Positions 10,371 through 18,050 of a stretch of 64,000 bases of DNA are shown here, in pieces; positions within the stretch are counted from its first letter, which is position 1; every line of letters starts with the position of its first letter. The notes under the pieces were generated by a model that did no database searches, was not told the origin of the DNA, and saw nothing but the letters and a program-made list of their open reading frames with translations. Origin of the DNA: Peptoniphilus equinus (GTDB lineage: Bacteria; Bacillota; Clostridia; Tissierellales; Peptoniphilaceae). The translations under genes were made by a program, and so were the position numbers. The DNA is taken from positions 1,240,001 to 1,304,000 of the forward strand of contig NZ_CP115667.1 in NCBI RefSeq assembly GCF_027921445.1, written 5' to 3'.

Positions 10371-10778
10371 TCATGTCGTGCTTTCAGCTTGATCGAAAAT
10401 CGACTGTTGCATTAAATAACGGTTTGGATAGCGCTCTAAATAGTCTTTTAACAACGCAATCAAAACAGTAGCGTCCCCCTCCCCGGAGGTGAAAGCATCA
10501 AGCATCTCAAAAAATTCTTTTTTCTGCGCCGTCGTCGCCCGATCTTTAAAGTAACCCCAAAGGTGCAACAAGCCGTTTCGCCCTTCGCCCGGTGTAATCG
10601 GCAGAACCAGTGCCTCATCAATGAGCGCCTGAACCGTCTCAACCTGCACCACATCCTCTTTTAAATAGGTACGCACCGCGACATAAATCCTTTGAGAGCG
10701 GCAAAGCACATTATATTTATGCCTCGCCCATACAGTCTCGGCGCATTGTCGCTCATTCTTTTGCGATGGCATACCCAT
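10371..10778 (-). CDS. DUF1722 (YbgA-like) domain protein
   Basis: A 135-residue stand-alone DUF1722 protein. It shows the family pattern: VWARHKYNVLCRSQRIY near residue 20, NGLLHLWGYFK near 68, then LLKDYLERYPNRYLMQQSIF at the end. In other bacteria this domain is fused to DUF523 or lies next to photolyase genes, and its biochemical role is unknown. The ATG at 10778 follows AGGAGG with a 4-nt gap. It lies 30 nt upstream of folA on the same strand, an arrangement I do not know from model organisms. Confidence 0.82.
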   Translation of the reverse strand: MGMPSQKNERQCAETVWARHKYNVLCRSQRIYVAVRTYLKEDVVQVETVQALIDEALVLPITPGEGRNGLLHLWGYFKDRATTAQKKEFFEMLDAFTSGEGDATVLIALLKDYLERYPNRYLMQQSIFDQAESTT

Positions 10779-10867
10779 GGTTCCTCCTTTGTCTTATGTA
10801 TAGGGTATACCCAAAGACAAACCTACATCACTATCGCCCATAAAGGTTCGCCATTTCCTTATTATGC

Positions 10868-10873
10868 ATTATA
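10868..10873 (+). promoter_or_regulatory. -10 element for the M20 amidohydrolase gene
   Basis: TATAAT lies about 47 nt before the ATG at 10920. The -35 is not clear. Confidence 0.45.
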
Positions 10874-10919
10874 ATAGAAATCAAACAACCCTTTTGAAAT
10901 TTTAATAGAAGGAGTATCT

Positions 10920-12095
10920 ATGTACAATCTATTATCCGACGAAGAAGCCCGCATCATAGATTTTTTCCACACCATGCACGCCCATCCCGAACTGTCGAAT
11001 GAAGAGTTTGAAACCACTGCGCATATTAAAGCCTTTCTCAGCACCTTATCCCATGTTGAACTCCTCCCTATAGCCACCCCCACCGGCGTACTGGCCAAGA
11101 TTGAAGGACCCCATCCCGGTCCGACGATCGGTCTGCGGTGCGATATTGATGCCATTGCCCAAACCGAAAAATACCCTTGTGAGTTTCAGTCCGTCTACCC
11201 AGGAAAAATGCACGCCTGCGGCCACGATTTTCACACCGCCGCCCTGCTCGGTGCGGCACAAATTTTAAATCGCCGCTACGATGAGCTGAAGGGGACAGCC
11301 GTACTTCTTTTTCAATGCGCCGAAGAGACGACAACCGGTGCCGACTCTATGATCCGAGGCGGCCTGTTCGAACTGACCCATCCCGATATGTTTTTCGGTC
11401 TGCACAACTGGCCCTTGATTCCCGTCGGGAAAGTGATTTGCAAAGAAGGCGCGCTGATGGCGGCGAAAACCAACTTTGGCATCACCATTCACGGTCGCGG
11501 CGGCCACGGCTCCATGCCCCACTTAAACGTGGATCCCATCGTCTGCGCAGCATCCGCTATTATGTCGCTGCAAACCGTGTTAAGTCGAAACATCGATCCC
11601 TTTGAACCAGTCGTCTTGTCCATCAACGCCATTGAAGGCGGCAGCTTCGATAATTTAGTGGTCGATAGCGTACGCATAGCGGCCACCATTCGTACGCTGA
11701 GCACCGACGCCATGGCGCGCGCCAAAACTCGAATGGAAAAATTGATCCACGATACCTGCGCCGCCTACGAATGCACTGCCACCATCGTCTACCATGATAA
11801 TATCCCCCTGACCTTTAACAGCCAACCAATGTACAAGCTGGCGGTGAAAGCTGCTGCACGCGTCGTCGACAATAGCGACATTATCACCGTCGAACCCACC
11901 ATGGCCAGCGAAGACTTCGCTAAAATCATGGCAAACGTCCCATCCTTTATGTATTGGTTCGGCAGCGGCACCTCAGGCGTAGAAAACCACGCCCTCCACG
12001 ACCCTTACTTTCACGTCGACGAGCAAGGCATAAAAACAGCCTCCGAGGTTCTTGCCAGTTCTGTATTTACCGCTCAGGAAACACGGACTGATTAA
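10920..12095 (+). CDS. M20D-family amidohydrolase (N-acyl-amino-acid/hippurate hydrolase type)
   Basis: A 391-residue zinc amidohydrolase that removes acyl groups from amino acids. Metal and active-site motifs seen: MHAHPELS (residues ~18-25), GLRCDIDAI (~74-82), MHACGHDFHTAAL (~97-109), CAEETTTGADSMI (~131-143) and, near the C-terminus, ENHALHDPYFHVDE. The dimerisation domain begins near GRGGHGSMPH (~198). The length is normal for M20D. AGAAGGAG precedes the ATG. It ends in a strong terminator. The natural substrate cannot be told from sequence. Confidence 0.92.
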   Translation: MYNLLSDEEARIIDFFHTMHAHPELSNEEFETTAHIKAFLSTLSHVELLPIATPTGVLAKIEGPHPGPTIGLRCDIDAIAQTEKYPCEFQSVYPGKMHACGHDFHTAALLGAAQILNRRYDELKGTAVLLFQCAEETTTGADSMIRGGLFELTHPDMFFGLHNWPLIPVGKVICKEGALMAAKTNFGITIHGRGGHGSMPHLNVDPIVCAASAIMSLQTVLSRNIDPFEPVVLSINAIEGGSFDNLVVDSVRIAATIRTLSTDAMARAKTRMEKLIHDTCAAYECTATIVYHDNIPLTFNSQPMYKLAVKAAARVVDNSDIITVEPTMASEDFAKIMANVPSFMYWFGSGTSGVENHALHDPYFHVDEQGIKTASEVLASSVFTAQETRTD

Positions 12096-12118
12096 TGTAA
12101 AACGAGAATACTATACAC

Positions 12119-12165
12119 AAACACCCCGTACCGAAGTCAACGCTCAGTACGGGGTGTTTTGTTCA
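12119..12165 (+). terminator. Intrinsic terminator after the M20 gene
   Basis: Stem ACACCCCGTAC (12121-12131) pairs with 12147-12157, followed by TTTTGTTC. It overlaps the last codon of the converging DeoR-type gene. Confidence 0.88.
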
Positions 12166-12924
12166 ATATTCTACTGCCACATCGGCGAGGTTAAAAAATT
12201 CGAGCCATTCGCCGTTCAATTTTTTGTCCGTAATGACAATATCCAACTTGCCTATAGGTCCATAGACAATCGCTGTATCATCATTAAATTTCGTATGATC
12301 CATCACTAAAATTTTGGTTTTAGCAATGTCCAAACAGGCTTTTCGAAAATAAAAACCGTCCAGACTGTTGTCCCCCAACCCGCGAACTTGGTGTATCGAC
12401 GTGAAGCTGAGAAAACATAAATCAGCGCCGTATAACTTCAACTGTTCCAATGCACTATACCCATAAAAAGAATGGGTCTTTTTATTGTAGTTGCCACCGA
12501 TGAGGATCAAGTTGATTTTGTCGCTCGCTGAACAAATGGTGGCAATGGACAGCGAGTTCGTAATGATACTCACGTAGATGTCTTTGGTGACAATATATTT
12601 TGCCAGTTCCACGCATGTGGTGCTGGAATCCAGCACGATAATCTTTTTTGCCAGAATGTGCTTAAATGCCAAACCGGCTATATACTTTTTTTCATCGACG
12701 AGAAGATTTTGTTTGATATCATTGCCGATGCCTTTTTCGAAAGCATTTTTTAAATACGCACCGCCGCGAGTTCGGGTCAATTCATCCCGATGCTCCAGCT
12801 CGATTAAATCCTTTCGAACGGTCTCTTCACTACACCCCAACACCGCAGCAATGTCATTAATTTTTAACACGCTGTGAGATTCCAAATATTTTAGAATCTC
12901 ACTGTGCCGTTGAATTTTTAGCAT
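12163..12924 (-). CDS. DeoR/GlpR-family transcriptional regulator
   Basis: A 253-residue sugar-phosphate-responsive repressor. The N-terminal winged helix (residues ~1-57) includes LKINDIAAVLGCSEETVRKD and the family signature TRTRGGAYL. The C-terminal ISOCOT-like effector domain contains IIVLDSSTTCVELAKYI and the end signature LGDNSLDGFYFRKA. Its ATG overlaps the end of the aldolase gene by 7 nt, so the two form an operon. The divergent partner operon (permease, PNP, MtnA-like) lies behind the aldolase, so this protein probably represses the whole locus and is released by a phosphorylated pentose. Confidence 0.92.
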   Translation of the reverse strand: MLKIQRHSEILKYLESHSVLKINDIAAVLGCSEETVRKDLIELEHRDELTRTRGGAYLKNAFEKGIGNDIKQNLLVDEKKYIAGLAFKHILAKKIIVLDSSTTCVELAKYIVTKDIYVSIITNSLSIATICSASDKINLILIGGNYNKKTHSFYGYSALEQLKLYGADLCFLSFTSIHQVRGLGDNSLDGFYFRKACLDIAKTKILVMDHTKFNDDTAIVYGPIGKLDIVITDKKLNGEWLEFFNLADVAVEY

Positions 12925-13508
12925 GATTCACCTATAACGTGGACGTGGCCTACAGTACGTGCATAGTAGTAAAGCTTGGACAAATCTTCCACATATTCCG
13001 CCGCCGTAAATGCACTGTCCAGATCCACGCCGCAACTAATCGCACCATGATTGGCTAAAAGACAGGAGTTGGTCGTCGCTAAGTAGGGTAAGATCTTCTG
13101 TGCCAATGCTAAGGAACCGGCTTCGGCAAAGGGTGCCACTCTAAGTTCTCCACCAATAAAAGGTTTCATTTCAATGGAAATGAGCGGAATATCCTCTCTA
13201 ACAATAGAAAATACTGTGGCAAAAGTGGAATGGGTGTGAATGATGGCGCGGTAATGCGGATAGGTCTTATATACTTCCAGGTGCATCCGCCATTCCGAAG
13301 ACGGCACCTGGGCCGAGTCAAAAGGCTTTCCTTCTCTATCAATGCGCACAATATCCGCTTCCGTGATACTCATATAATCTCTGCCGCTAGGCGTAATATA
13401 AAAGCTGTTGTCATTTTCTTTAATACTGATGTTACCACTAGTACCGGCCACGAGTTTCGTCTCATACATACGACGTCCCGCATCTACCAATGCTTTTCTG
13501 TAGTTCAT
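12918..13508 (-). CDS. Class II aldolase (fuculose-1-phosphate aldolase-like)
   Basis: A 196-residue zinc aldolase of the FucA/AraD/adducin family. All key residues are seen: Glu72 (SSEWRMHLE), His91 and His93 (IIHTHSTFAT) and His154 (LLANHGAISCG). The N-terminal phosphate-binding GTSGNISIK and TPSGRDY are present. FucA-type enzymes split ketose-1-phosphates into DHAP and an aldehyde. The genes across the divergent promoter make ribose-1-phosphate and could isomerise it to ribulose-1-phosphate, which would be a fitting substrate. GAGGTGACCT precedes the ATG. Epimerase activity cannot be excluded. Confidence 0.88.
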   Translation of the reverse strand: MNYRKALVDAGRRMYETKLVAGTSGNISIKENDNSFYITPSGRDYMSITEADIVRIDREGKPFDSAQVPSSEWRMHLEVYKTYPHYRAIIHTHSTFATVFSIVREDIPLISIEMKPFIGGELRVAPFAEAGSLALAQKILPYLATTNSCLLANHGAISCGVDLDSAFTAAEYVEDLSKLYYYARTVGHVHVIGESC

Positions 13509-13709
13509 AGGTCACCTCTTCACCTAAGTATAGAGTATCCCCAAAACGAAAGCAATCTTTTTATTGGAATAAATTGGAATTTCTTTGATTTGTTGTTTAA
13601 AAACTGTTATTTTCACAATATTTTGCTTTCTCGATTTTCAAAACTTTAAAAATCAAGAGTTTTTTAACGCTACACGTATGTAAACTTCACAATTTTCTCC
13701 AACACTTTG

Positions 13710-13737
13710 TTGACTTTGCCCTCCCCTTTGATATACT
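13710..13737 (+). promoter_or_regulatory. Promoter of the permease-PNP-isomerase operon
   Basis: TTGACT (13710-13715), a 16-nt spacer and TATACT (13732-13737). It lies in the 265-nt AT-rich divergent region between aldolase and permease, where an operator for the DeoR-type regulator would be expected. I could not pick out a convincing operator repeat. Confidence 0.65.
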
Positions 13738-13773
13738 GAATTTATTAAAATATAGGGAGGTTTGAGAGAGATT

Positions 13774-15087
13774 ATGAAAAGAACAAAAATTACATTATTG
13801 GATTTGGTGGGCATCGGTATTGGTCAAATCATTGGCTCCGGCGTGATGATTCTCACGGGTCTTGCCGTCGGAAAAACCGGTCACGGCGTACCTTTGGCTT
13901 TTATTGTGGCGGGTATTATCGTCGCCATCACCAACCTTTGCTTAGCCACACTCGGATCCGCCATACCGGCCAACGGCGGTATGTATACTTATGTCAGAGA
14001 TTTAATCGGAAAGAAAACCGGCTTTTTCTATGTGGCACTTTTGGCGGCAGGTCAATTGGTTTTAGCCAACTATGCGATAGGCTTTGCAGAATATTTGAAA
14101 GAACTGGTCCCTGCCATCAACGTGACACTGGTGGCCGCTGTAATGATGACCCTCGTCTTTATTATCAATCTCACAGGTATAAAGAGTGCCGTGCGCTTTC
14201 AAAATCTACTAGTGGTCATACTGATCCTTTCCATTGCTCTGTTTATTGTGCTGGGACTGCCTAAAGTCGGGGATTTTTCACCTTACTTTGATATGGCAAC
14301 GATCATGCCCAACGGTTTTTCTGAATTTGTAGCGGCGATTTTTTTAGTGAGATTCTCTCTTGTCGGCGCGGAATACATCAATGAATTCGGCAGCGATGCT
14401 GAAAATCCCGGAAAAAATATTCCTCTTGCCATGATTATTTCTACCGTCGTGGTATCTGTGGTCTATCTTGGCGTCGGTTTTGTCGCAACCGGTGTACTCC
14501 CCATTGAAGAAGTGGCCTTTCAAACCCTCGGCAATGTAGCTCACACCATTTTCTCAAAACCAATTTACTTCTTCTTTATGATCGGCGGCGCCATGTTTGC
14601 CGTAGCATCATCACTCAATGCAGTTTTTGCATGGGCACCGAAGGGCTTAGCTGTTGCCGTAGACGATGGATGGCTGCCACAATTTCTCGCCCAAGAGAAC
14701 AAAACCTTCGGTACGCCTCACTATCTGCTCACGATCTTCTATGTCATCGGCATGATACCTATTCTCACCGGCGGCACACTCGAAATTATCGCCGTCTTAG
14801 GCAACAACATCGGTCTCATCTTTGCCGCACTGCCTATTATTGCCGTCATGTTCCTGCCGTCAAAAAATCCCGAAGCCTATGCCAATGCCTATTTTAAACT
14901 GCCTCGATGGGCCATGTCGGTGCTTCCTATTTTCTGCCTGATCATCTTTGCCGGAGGATTTTATTCCAACGTTGAGTTCATCGGCGCATTCGGTATGAAG
15001 GTGCTCTTTGGCTACTGTGTCTTAGTGGCTGTGTATGCTAAAGTTAAAGAGCCGCATCTCAACCCTACGAAAGGAGTAGAACGATGA
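13774..15087 (+). CDS. APC-superfamily permease
   Basis: A 437-residue transporter with about 12 hydrophobic helices. The N-terminal helix IGQIIGSGVMILTG is the signature of the amino acid-polyamine-organocation superfamily (residues ~13-26). The substrate cannot be assigned: the family mostly takes amino acids, but the operon context suggests a nucleoside-related compound or a cationic metabolite. I favour ATG 13774; a TTG at 13762 is only 1 nt from GGGAGG, while 13774 is 13 nt from it, so the start is uncertain. The stop overlaps the PNP start (ATGA). Confidence 0.88.
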   Translation: MKRTKITLLDLVGIGIGQIIGSGVMILTGLAVGKTGHGVPLAFIVAGIIVAITNLCLATLGSAIPANGGMYTYVRDLIGKKTGFFYVALLAAGQLVLANYAIGFAEYLKELVPAINVTLVAAVMMTLVFIINLTGIKSAVRFQNLLVVILILSIALFIVLGLPKVGDFSPYFDMATIMPNGFSEFVAAIFLVRFSLVGAEYINEFGSDAENPGKNIPLAMIISTVVVSVVYLGVGFVATGVLPIEEVAFQTLGNVAHTIFSKPIYFFFMIGGAMFAVASSLNAVFAWAPKGLAVAVDDGWLPQFLAQENKTFGTPHYLLTIFYVIGMIPILTGGTLEIIAVLGNNIGLIFAALPIIAVMFLPSKNPEAYANAYFKLPRWAMSVLPIFCLIIFAGGFYSNVEFIGAFGMKVLFGYCVLVAVYAKVKEPHLNPTKGVER

Positions 15088-15911
15088 TTCCCGAAAAATC
15101 TTTCACGACGTATCAACACGCCGCCGATTACATTCTGGCTCGCCTGCCCCATCCGGTAGACGTTGCCATCGTCCTCGGCACAGGTTTGGGCACACTGCTC
15201 GATGCCATGGATGACAAAGTGGAAATTCCCTATCGAGATATTCCCGGCTTCTTACTCGCAACAGCTCCGAACCATCCGGGCAAGTTCATCGCCGGAAAGC
15301 TTGCCGGGCGATATGTCATCTGTATGTCCGGACGATTTCACTACTATGAGGGCTATGACTACAGCGATCTTGCCACGCCGGTCTATGTCCTCAAACTCCT
15401 CGGCGTCACCACACTGATTTTAACCAACGCCGCCGGAGCCATTAACTACAACATTCATCCCGGCGATATCTGTGTTATCACCGACCATCTGAACTTCGCC
15501 ACCGTCTCGCCAACTCGCGGCAACAATTTAGATGCCTTCGGACCGCGATTCTATCCCATCGATAATCTCTATGACAGAGATCTGCGCCGACTTGCCATGG
15601 ACTGCGCCGTCCAACTCGGTTTTTCCCTCAAAGAAGGGGTGTACTTTTATACCGTCGGTCCTTTCTTTGAAACCCCTTCAGAAATTCGAGCCATGCGTCT
15701 GCTGGGCGCAGACCTGGTCGGGATGAGCACCATCACCGAATCGCTTACCGCCGGTCACTGCGGCGTAAAAGTGCTGGGACTGTCGCTTGCCACCAACTAC
15801 AGCTCAGATCGTATCGAGGGCATGGATGGCAGCGAAGTAGAAGACGTCGCCGAACGTGCCTCAGCACAATTTAGACAGCTCATTCTTAAAATTCTAAGCG
15901 CTATGGAGTAA
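15084..15911 (+). CDS. Purine nucleoside phosphorylase (trimeric, 6-oxopurine type)
   Basis: A 275-residue PNP that cleaves inosine/guanosine-type nucleosides with phosphate to give base and ribose-1-phosphate. Motifs: VLGTGLG (residues ~30-36, phosphate loop), SGRFHYYEGY (~82-91, with the catalytic His86), LTNAAGAIN (~113-121), GPFFETPSE with Glu196, and ATNYSS with Asn238. Glu and Asn at these two places are what separate 6-oxopurine PNPs from methylthioadenosine phosphorylases. AAGGAG precedes the ATG, which overlaps the permease stop. The MtnA-like gene follows 3 nt later. Confidence 0.93.
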   Translation: MIPEKSFTTYQHAADYILARLPHPVDVAIVLGTGLGTLLDAMDDKVEIPYRDIPGFLLATAPNHPGKFIAGKLAGRYVICMSGRFHYYEGYDYSDLATPVYVLKLLGVTTLILTNAAGAINYNIHPGDICVITDHLNFATVSPTRGNNLDAFGPRFYPIDNLYDRDLRRLAMDCAVQLGFSLKEGVYFYTVGPFFETPSEIRAMRLLGADLVGMSTITESLTAGHCGVKVLGLSLATNYSSDRIEGMDGSEVEDVAERASAQFRQLILKILSAME

Positions 15912-15914
15912 CTC

Positions 15915-16955
15915 ATGATACGACAGGACTATGACCTACCCTTTATGCTGCGCTATAACAACGTGGCATGGTACGAATCCGGACAAGTAAAAATATTGGA
16001 TCGCCGTATTTATCCCCAAGAAGTGCGCTTTGTCACGTGCACCACACACCGTGAGGTCGCTCAGGCCATTGCAGATATGGTCACTCAAAGTGCCGGCCCC
16101 TACACGGCCGCCGGTATGGGGATGGCCCTTGCAGCCTTTGAAGCGCGGGACATGGACGACGAAGCGATGTACCGCTACCTGGAAGCAGCCTCAGAGACCA
16201 TTTCTCATGCACGTCCCACAACAGCGAACCGCATGGGACAAATCACACGCGCCTGTCTTGACGTAGCAAAAACAGCTCGTGCAAAGGGCCAAGCCGTCGA
16301 TGTTGCGATTTTTGAGTCCACCGTCGACGCTTTAAATCGCCGTTACAGCATAATGGAAAAAGTAGGCAAACATCTCTGCGGACTCATTCCACACCACGGC
16401 CGAGTGTTGACTCAATGCTTCGGCGAAACCATTATCGGCATGATGCTACGGATTTTAAAACATGAGGGCAAAGACGTCGCCTTTTACTGCTGTGAAACAC
16501 GTCCCTACTATCAAGGTGCCCGGCTCACTGCGACATGCTCTCAGCAGATGGGGTTTGAGACAACCGTCATCACTGATAACGCCGCGGCCTATGTGATGAA
16601 AACCATCGGCATTGATCTCTTCACCTCAGCTGCCGATACCATTGCCACAGACGGCCACATCGCGAACAAAATCGGCACTTATCAACTGGCCATCCTCGCC
16701 CAACACTTTCACATCCCCTACTATGTCACCGGCATTCCCGACAAAGACAAAGCGTCAGTTGCCGACATCACCATTGAAATGCGCAGTCCGTCCGATATGC
16801 TGGAAGGACGAACTCACACCGGCGTGAAGGGCCTCTACCCTGCTTTTGACATCACACCGCCAGAGCTGATTACCGGTGTTGTCACAGACAAAGGTGTGTA
16901 TAAGGCCGACAGACTCGGCACCTACTTTGATACGACAACAGAGCAATTCTATTAG
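15915..16955 (+). CDS. MtnA-like sugar-1-phosphate isomerase (eIF2B-alpha/MTR1P isomerase family)
   Basis: A 346-residue member of the family that includes 5-methylthioribose-1-phosphate isomerase. Conserved parts: ILDRRIYPQEV near residue 27, VLTQCFG with catalytic Cys168, CETRPYYQGARLTA (~193-206), the catalytic Asp241 in SAADTIA, and ANKIGTYQLAILA (~250-262). The usual VRGAPAIG loop after the first helix is replaced by TQSAGPYTAAG, so the substrate is probably not methylthioribose-1-phosphate. Next to a 6-oxopurine PNP, ribose-1-phosphate or 5-deoxyribose-1-phosphate is more likely. GGAG precedes the ATG. Confidence 0.85.
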   Translation: MIRQDYDLPFMLRYNNVAWYESGQVKILDRRIYPQEVRFVTCTTHREVAQAIADMVTQSAGPYTAAGMGMALAAFEARDMDDEAMYRYLEAASETISHARPTTANRMGQITRACLDVAKTARAKGQAVDVAIFESTVDALNRRYSIMEKVGKHLCGLIPHHGRVLTQCFGETIIGMMLRILKHEGKDVAFYCCETRPYYQGARLTATCSQQMGFETTVITDNAAAYVMKTIGIDLFTSAADTIATDGHIANKIGTYQLAILAQHFHIPYYVTGIPDKDKASVADITIEMRSPSDMLEGRTHTGVKGLYPAFDITPPELITGVVTDKGVYKADRLGTYFDTTTEQFY

Positions 16956-17129
16956 ACTGTCTGATGGCCCTTGACACAACACGCCAAGCGTCCTTGACAG
17001 ACGACAGACGATAGGCATTGACGCCGTCCCTCGTAGGACTCAGGGCATACATGCCAACACGGATCTCCATACAGCACGATTAAAAAATGTGCCGAAGATA
17101 CAATGCAAGATCTCGATGTACACATACAC

Positions 17130-17160
17130 AACCACCGTTGACACGGTGGTTTTTCTTTTT
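17130..17160 (+). terminator. Intrinsic terminator of the salvage operon
   Basis: Stem AACCACCG (17130-17137) pairs with 17144-17151, followed by TTTCTTTTT. It also marks the left edge of the phage-derived AT-rich region. The stretch 16956-17129 holds no gene I can support. Confidence 0.82.
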
Positions 17161-17164
17161 GCTT

Positions 17165-17697
17165 CAAATGATTATCTGTCATCCCAAGCGATGGTGGACG
17201 ACACCATAAAAACCAATGTGGAATTCCATCACAAGTTGGGTCTTCGTCCTAAAATCGTACGAAAAGAAGCCGGAAACTGTTGCGATTGGTGCAAAGAAGT
17301 TGTAGGAACTTATGAGTACCCCGATGAGGTGCCGGACAATGTGTATAAACGGCACCGATTTTGCCGATGTACGGTGGAATGTAACCCGGGGGATGGCAGA
17401 CTGCAGAACGTGCATACCAAAGAATAGATAGATCCACAAAAAGATGATAAAATAAAAAAAGAAAGAAAGCTGGGTTGGTTTTTGATTTACAACTTTTTGG
17501 AAACAAGGATGCGGAAAAGCAATCAAAGCAGCAACTGAGAAAAGGTATCAATTCTTATATTAAATAAATAGAAGTTCATAAAGATAAAATCAAACACCCT
17601 GAAAAATACGATGTTCAATGGAATAGAAAGACGGACAAACAGAAACAAGGGTTAATTAAGCATTGGAATAAAGAAATTAATATTTTTATCAGAAAAA
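17165..17697 (+). pseudogene. Phage minor-head (MuF/SPP1 gp7-like) protein fragment with toxin-like tail, broken
   Basis: The open part (17165-17427) encodes RPKIVRKEAGNCCDWCKEVV, then RHRFCRCTVE and GDGRLQNVHTKE. This Cys-rich C-terminal motif of SPP1 gp7/MuF minor head proteins is well known. After the TAG at 17427, reading resumes at about 17478 with VFDLQLFGNKDAEK, a linker often seen before toxin domains in such proteins. A helical tail follows (EVHKDKIKHPEKY, KQKQGLIKHWNKEI), interrupted by a TAA at about 17563. The tail resembles C-terminal toxins of phage-encoded MuF proteins. The N-terminal two thirds of the parent gene is gone. Confidence 0.7.
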
Positions 17698-17738
17698 TAG
17701 TATATCATAGAATTAATTTTTTTAGGAGAGTGAGAATT

Positions 17739-17903
17739 ATGAATAATAAATTTTTAAAGTTAGCTATTTTAACTATTTACCTTATAGGTTTTATTTTAAT
17801 CATATTATCCAATATCTATAAAAATATAGGCTTAGCTAAAGTATCTATGGGATTTTACATTTTATTTGGATTAATTATTGTTTTTTCTTTTTTTAAAAAA
17901 TAA
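17739..17903 (+). CDS. Small hydrophobic protein, possible immunity protein
   Basis: A 54-residue ORF: a short charged start (MNNKFLK), then two transmembrane segments (residues ~8-25 and ~37-52) ending in KK. TAGGAG lies about 11 nt before the ATG. It directly follows the decayed MuF toxin tail, the position where immunity genes sit in polymorphic toxin cassettes. That role is inference from position only. Base composition is very AT-rich, like the rest of the island. Confidence 0.55.
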   Translation: MNNKFLKLAILTIYLIGFILIILSNIYKNIGLAKVSMGFYILFGLIIVFSFFKK

Positions 17904-17931
17904 TTTATATTAAGAAATATTGAATATTTTA

Positions 17932-17966
17932 AACACGGTTCTTGCGAAGCAAGAGTATACCGTGTT
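17932..17966 (+). other. oriT-like hairpin upstream of the relaxase
   Basis: A nested perfect inverted repeat: AACACGGT (17932-17939) pairs with ACCGTGTT (17959-17966), and inside it TCTTGC (17940-17945) pairs with GCAAGA (17949-17954). It is followed by ATGCTCTTAATAG. It lies 85 nt before the MobV relaxase start, the usual place for its oriT, and the GTGTTA-x-GCT stretch recalls the nick region of pMV158-type plasmids. Confidence 0.6.
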
Positions 17967-18050
17967 ATGCTCTTAATAGGATTATTTATTGGTTCGTGCA
18001 TTCTTAAAATGTTTGTGCGAATTTTTTATACAGTTTTTTAAGAGGTGTTT

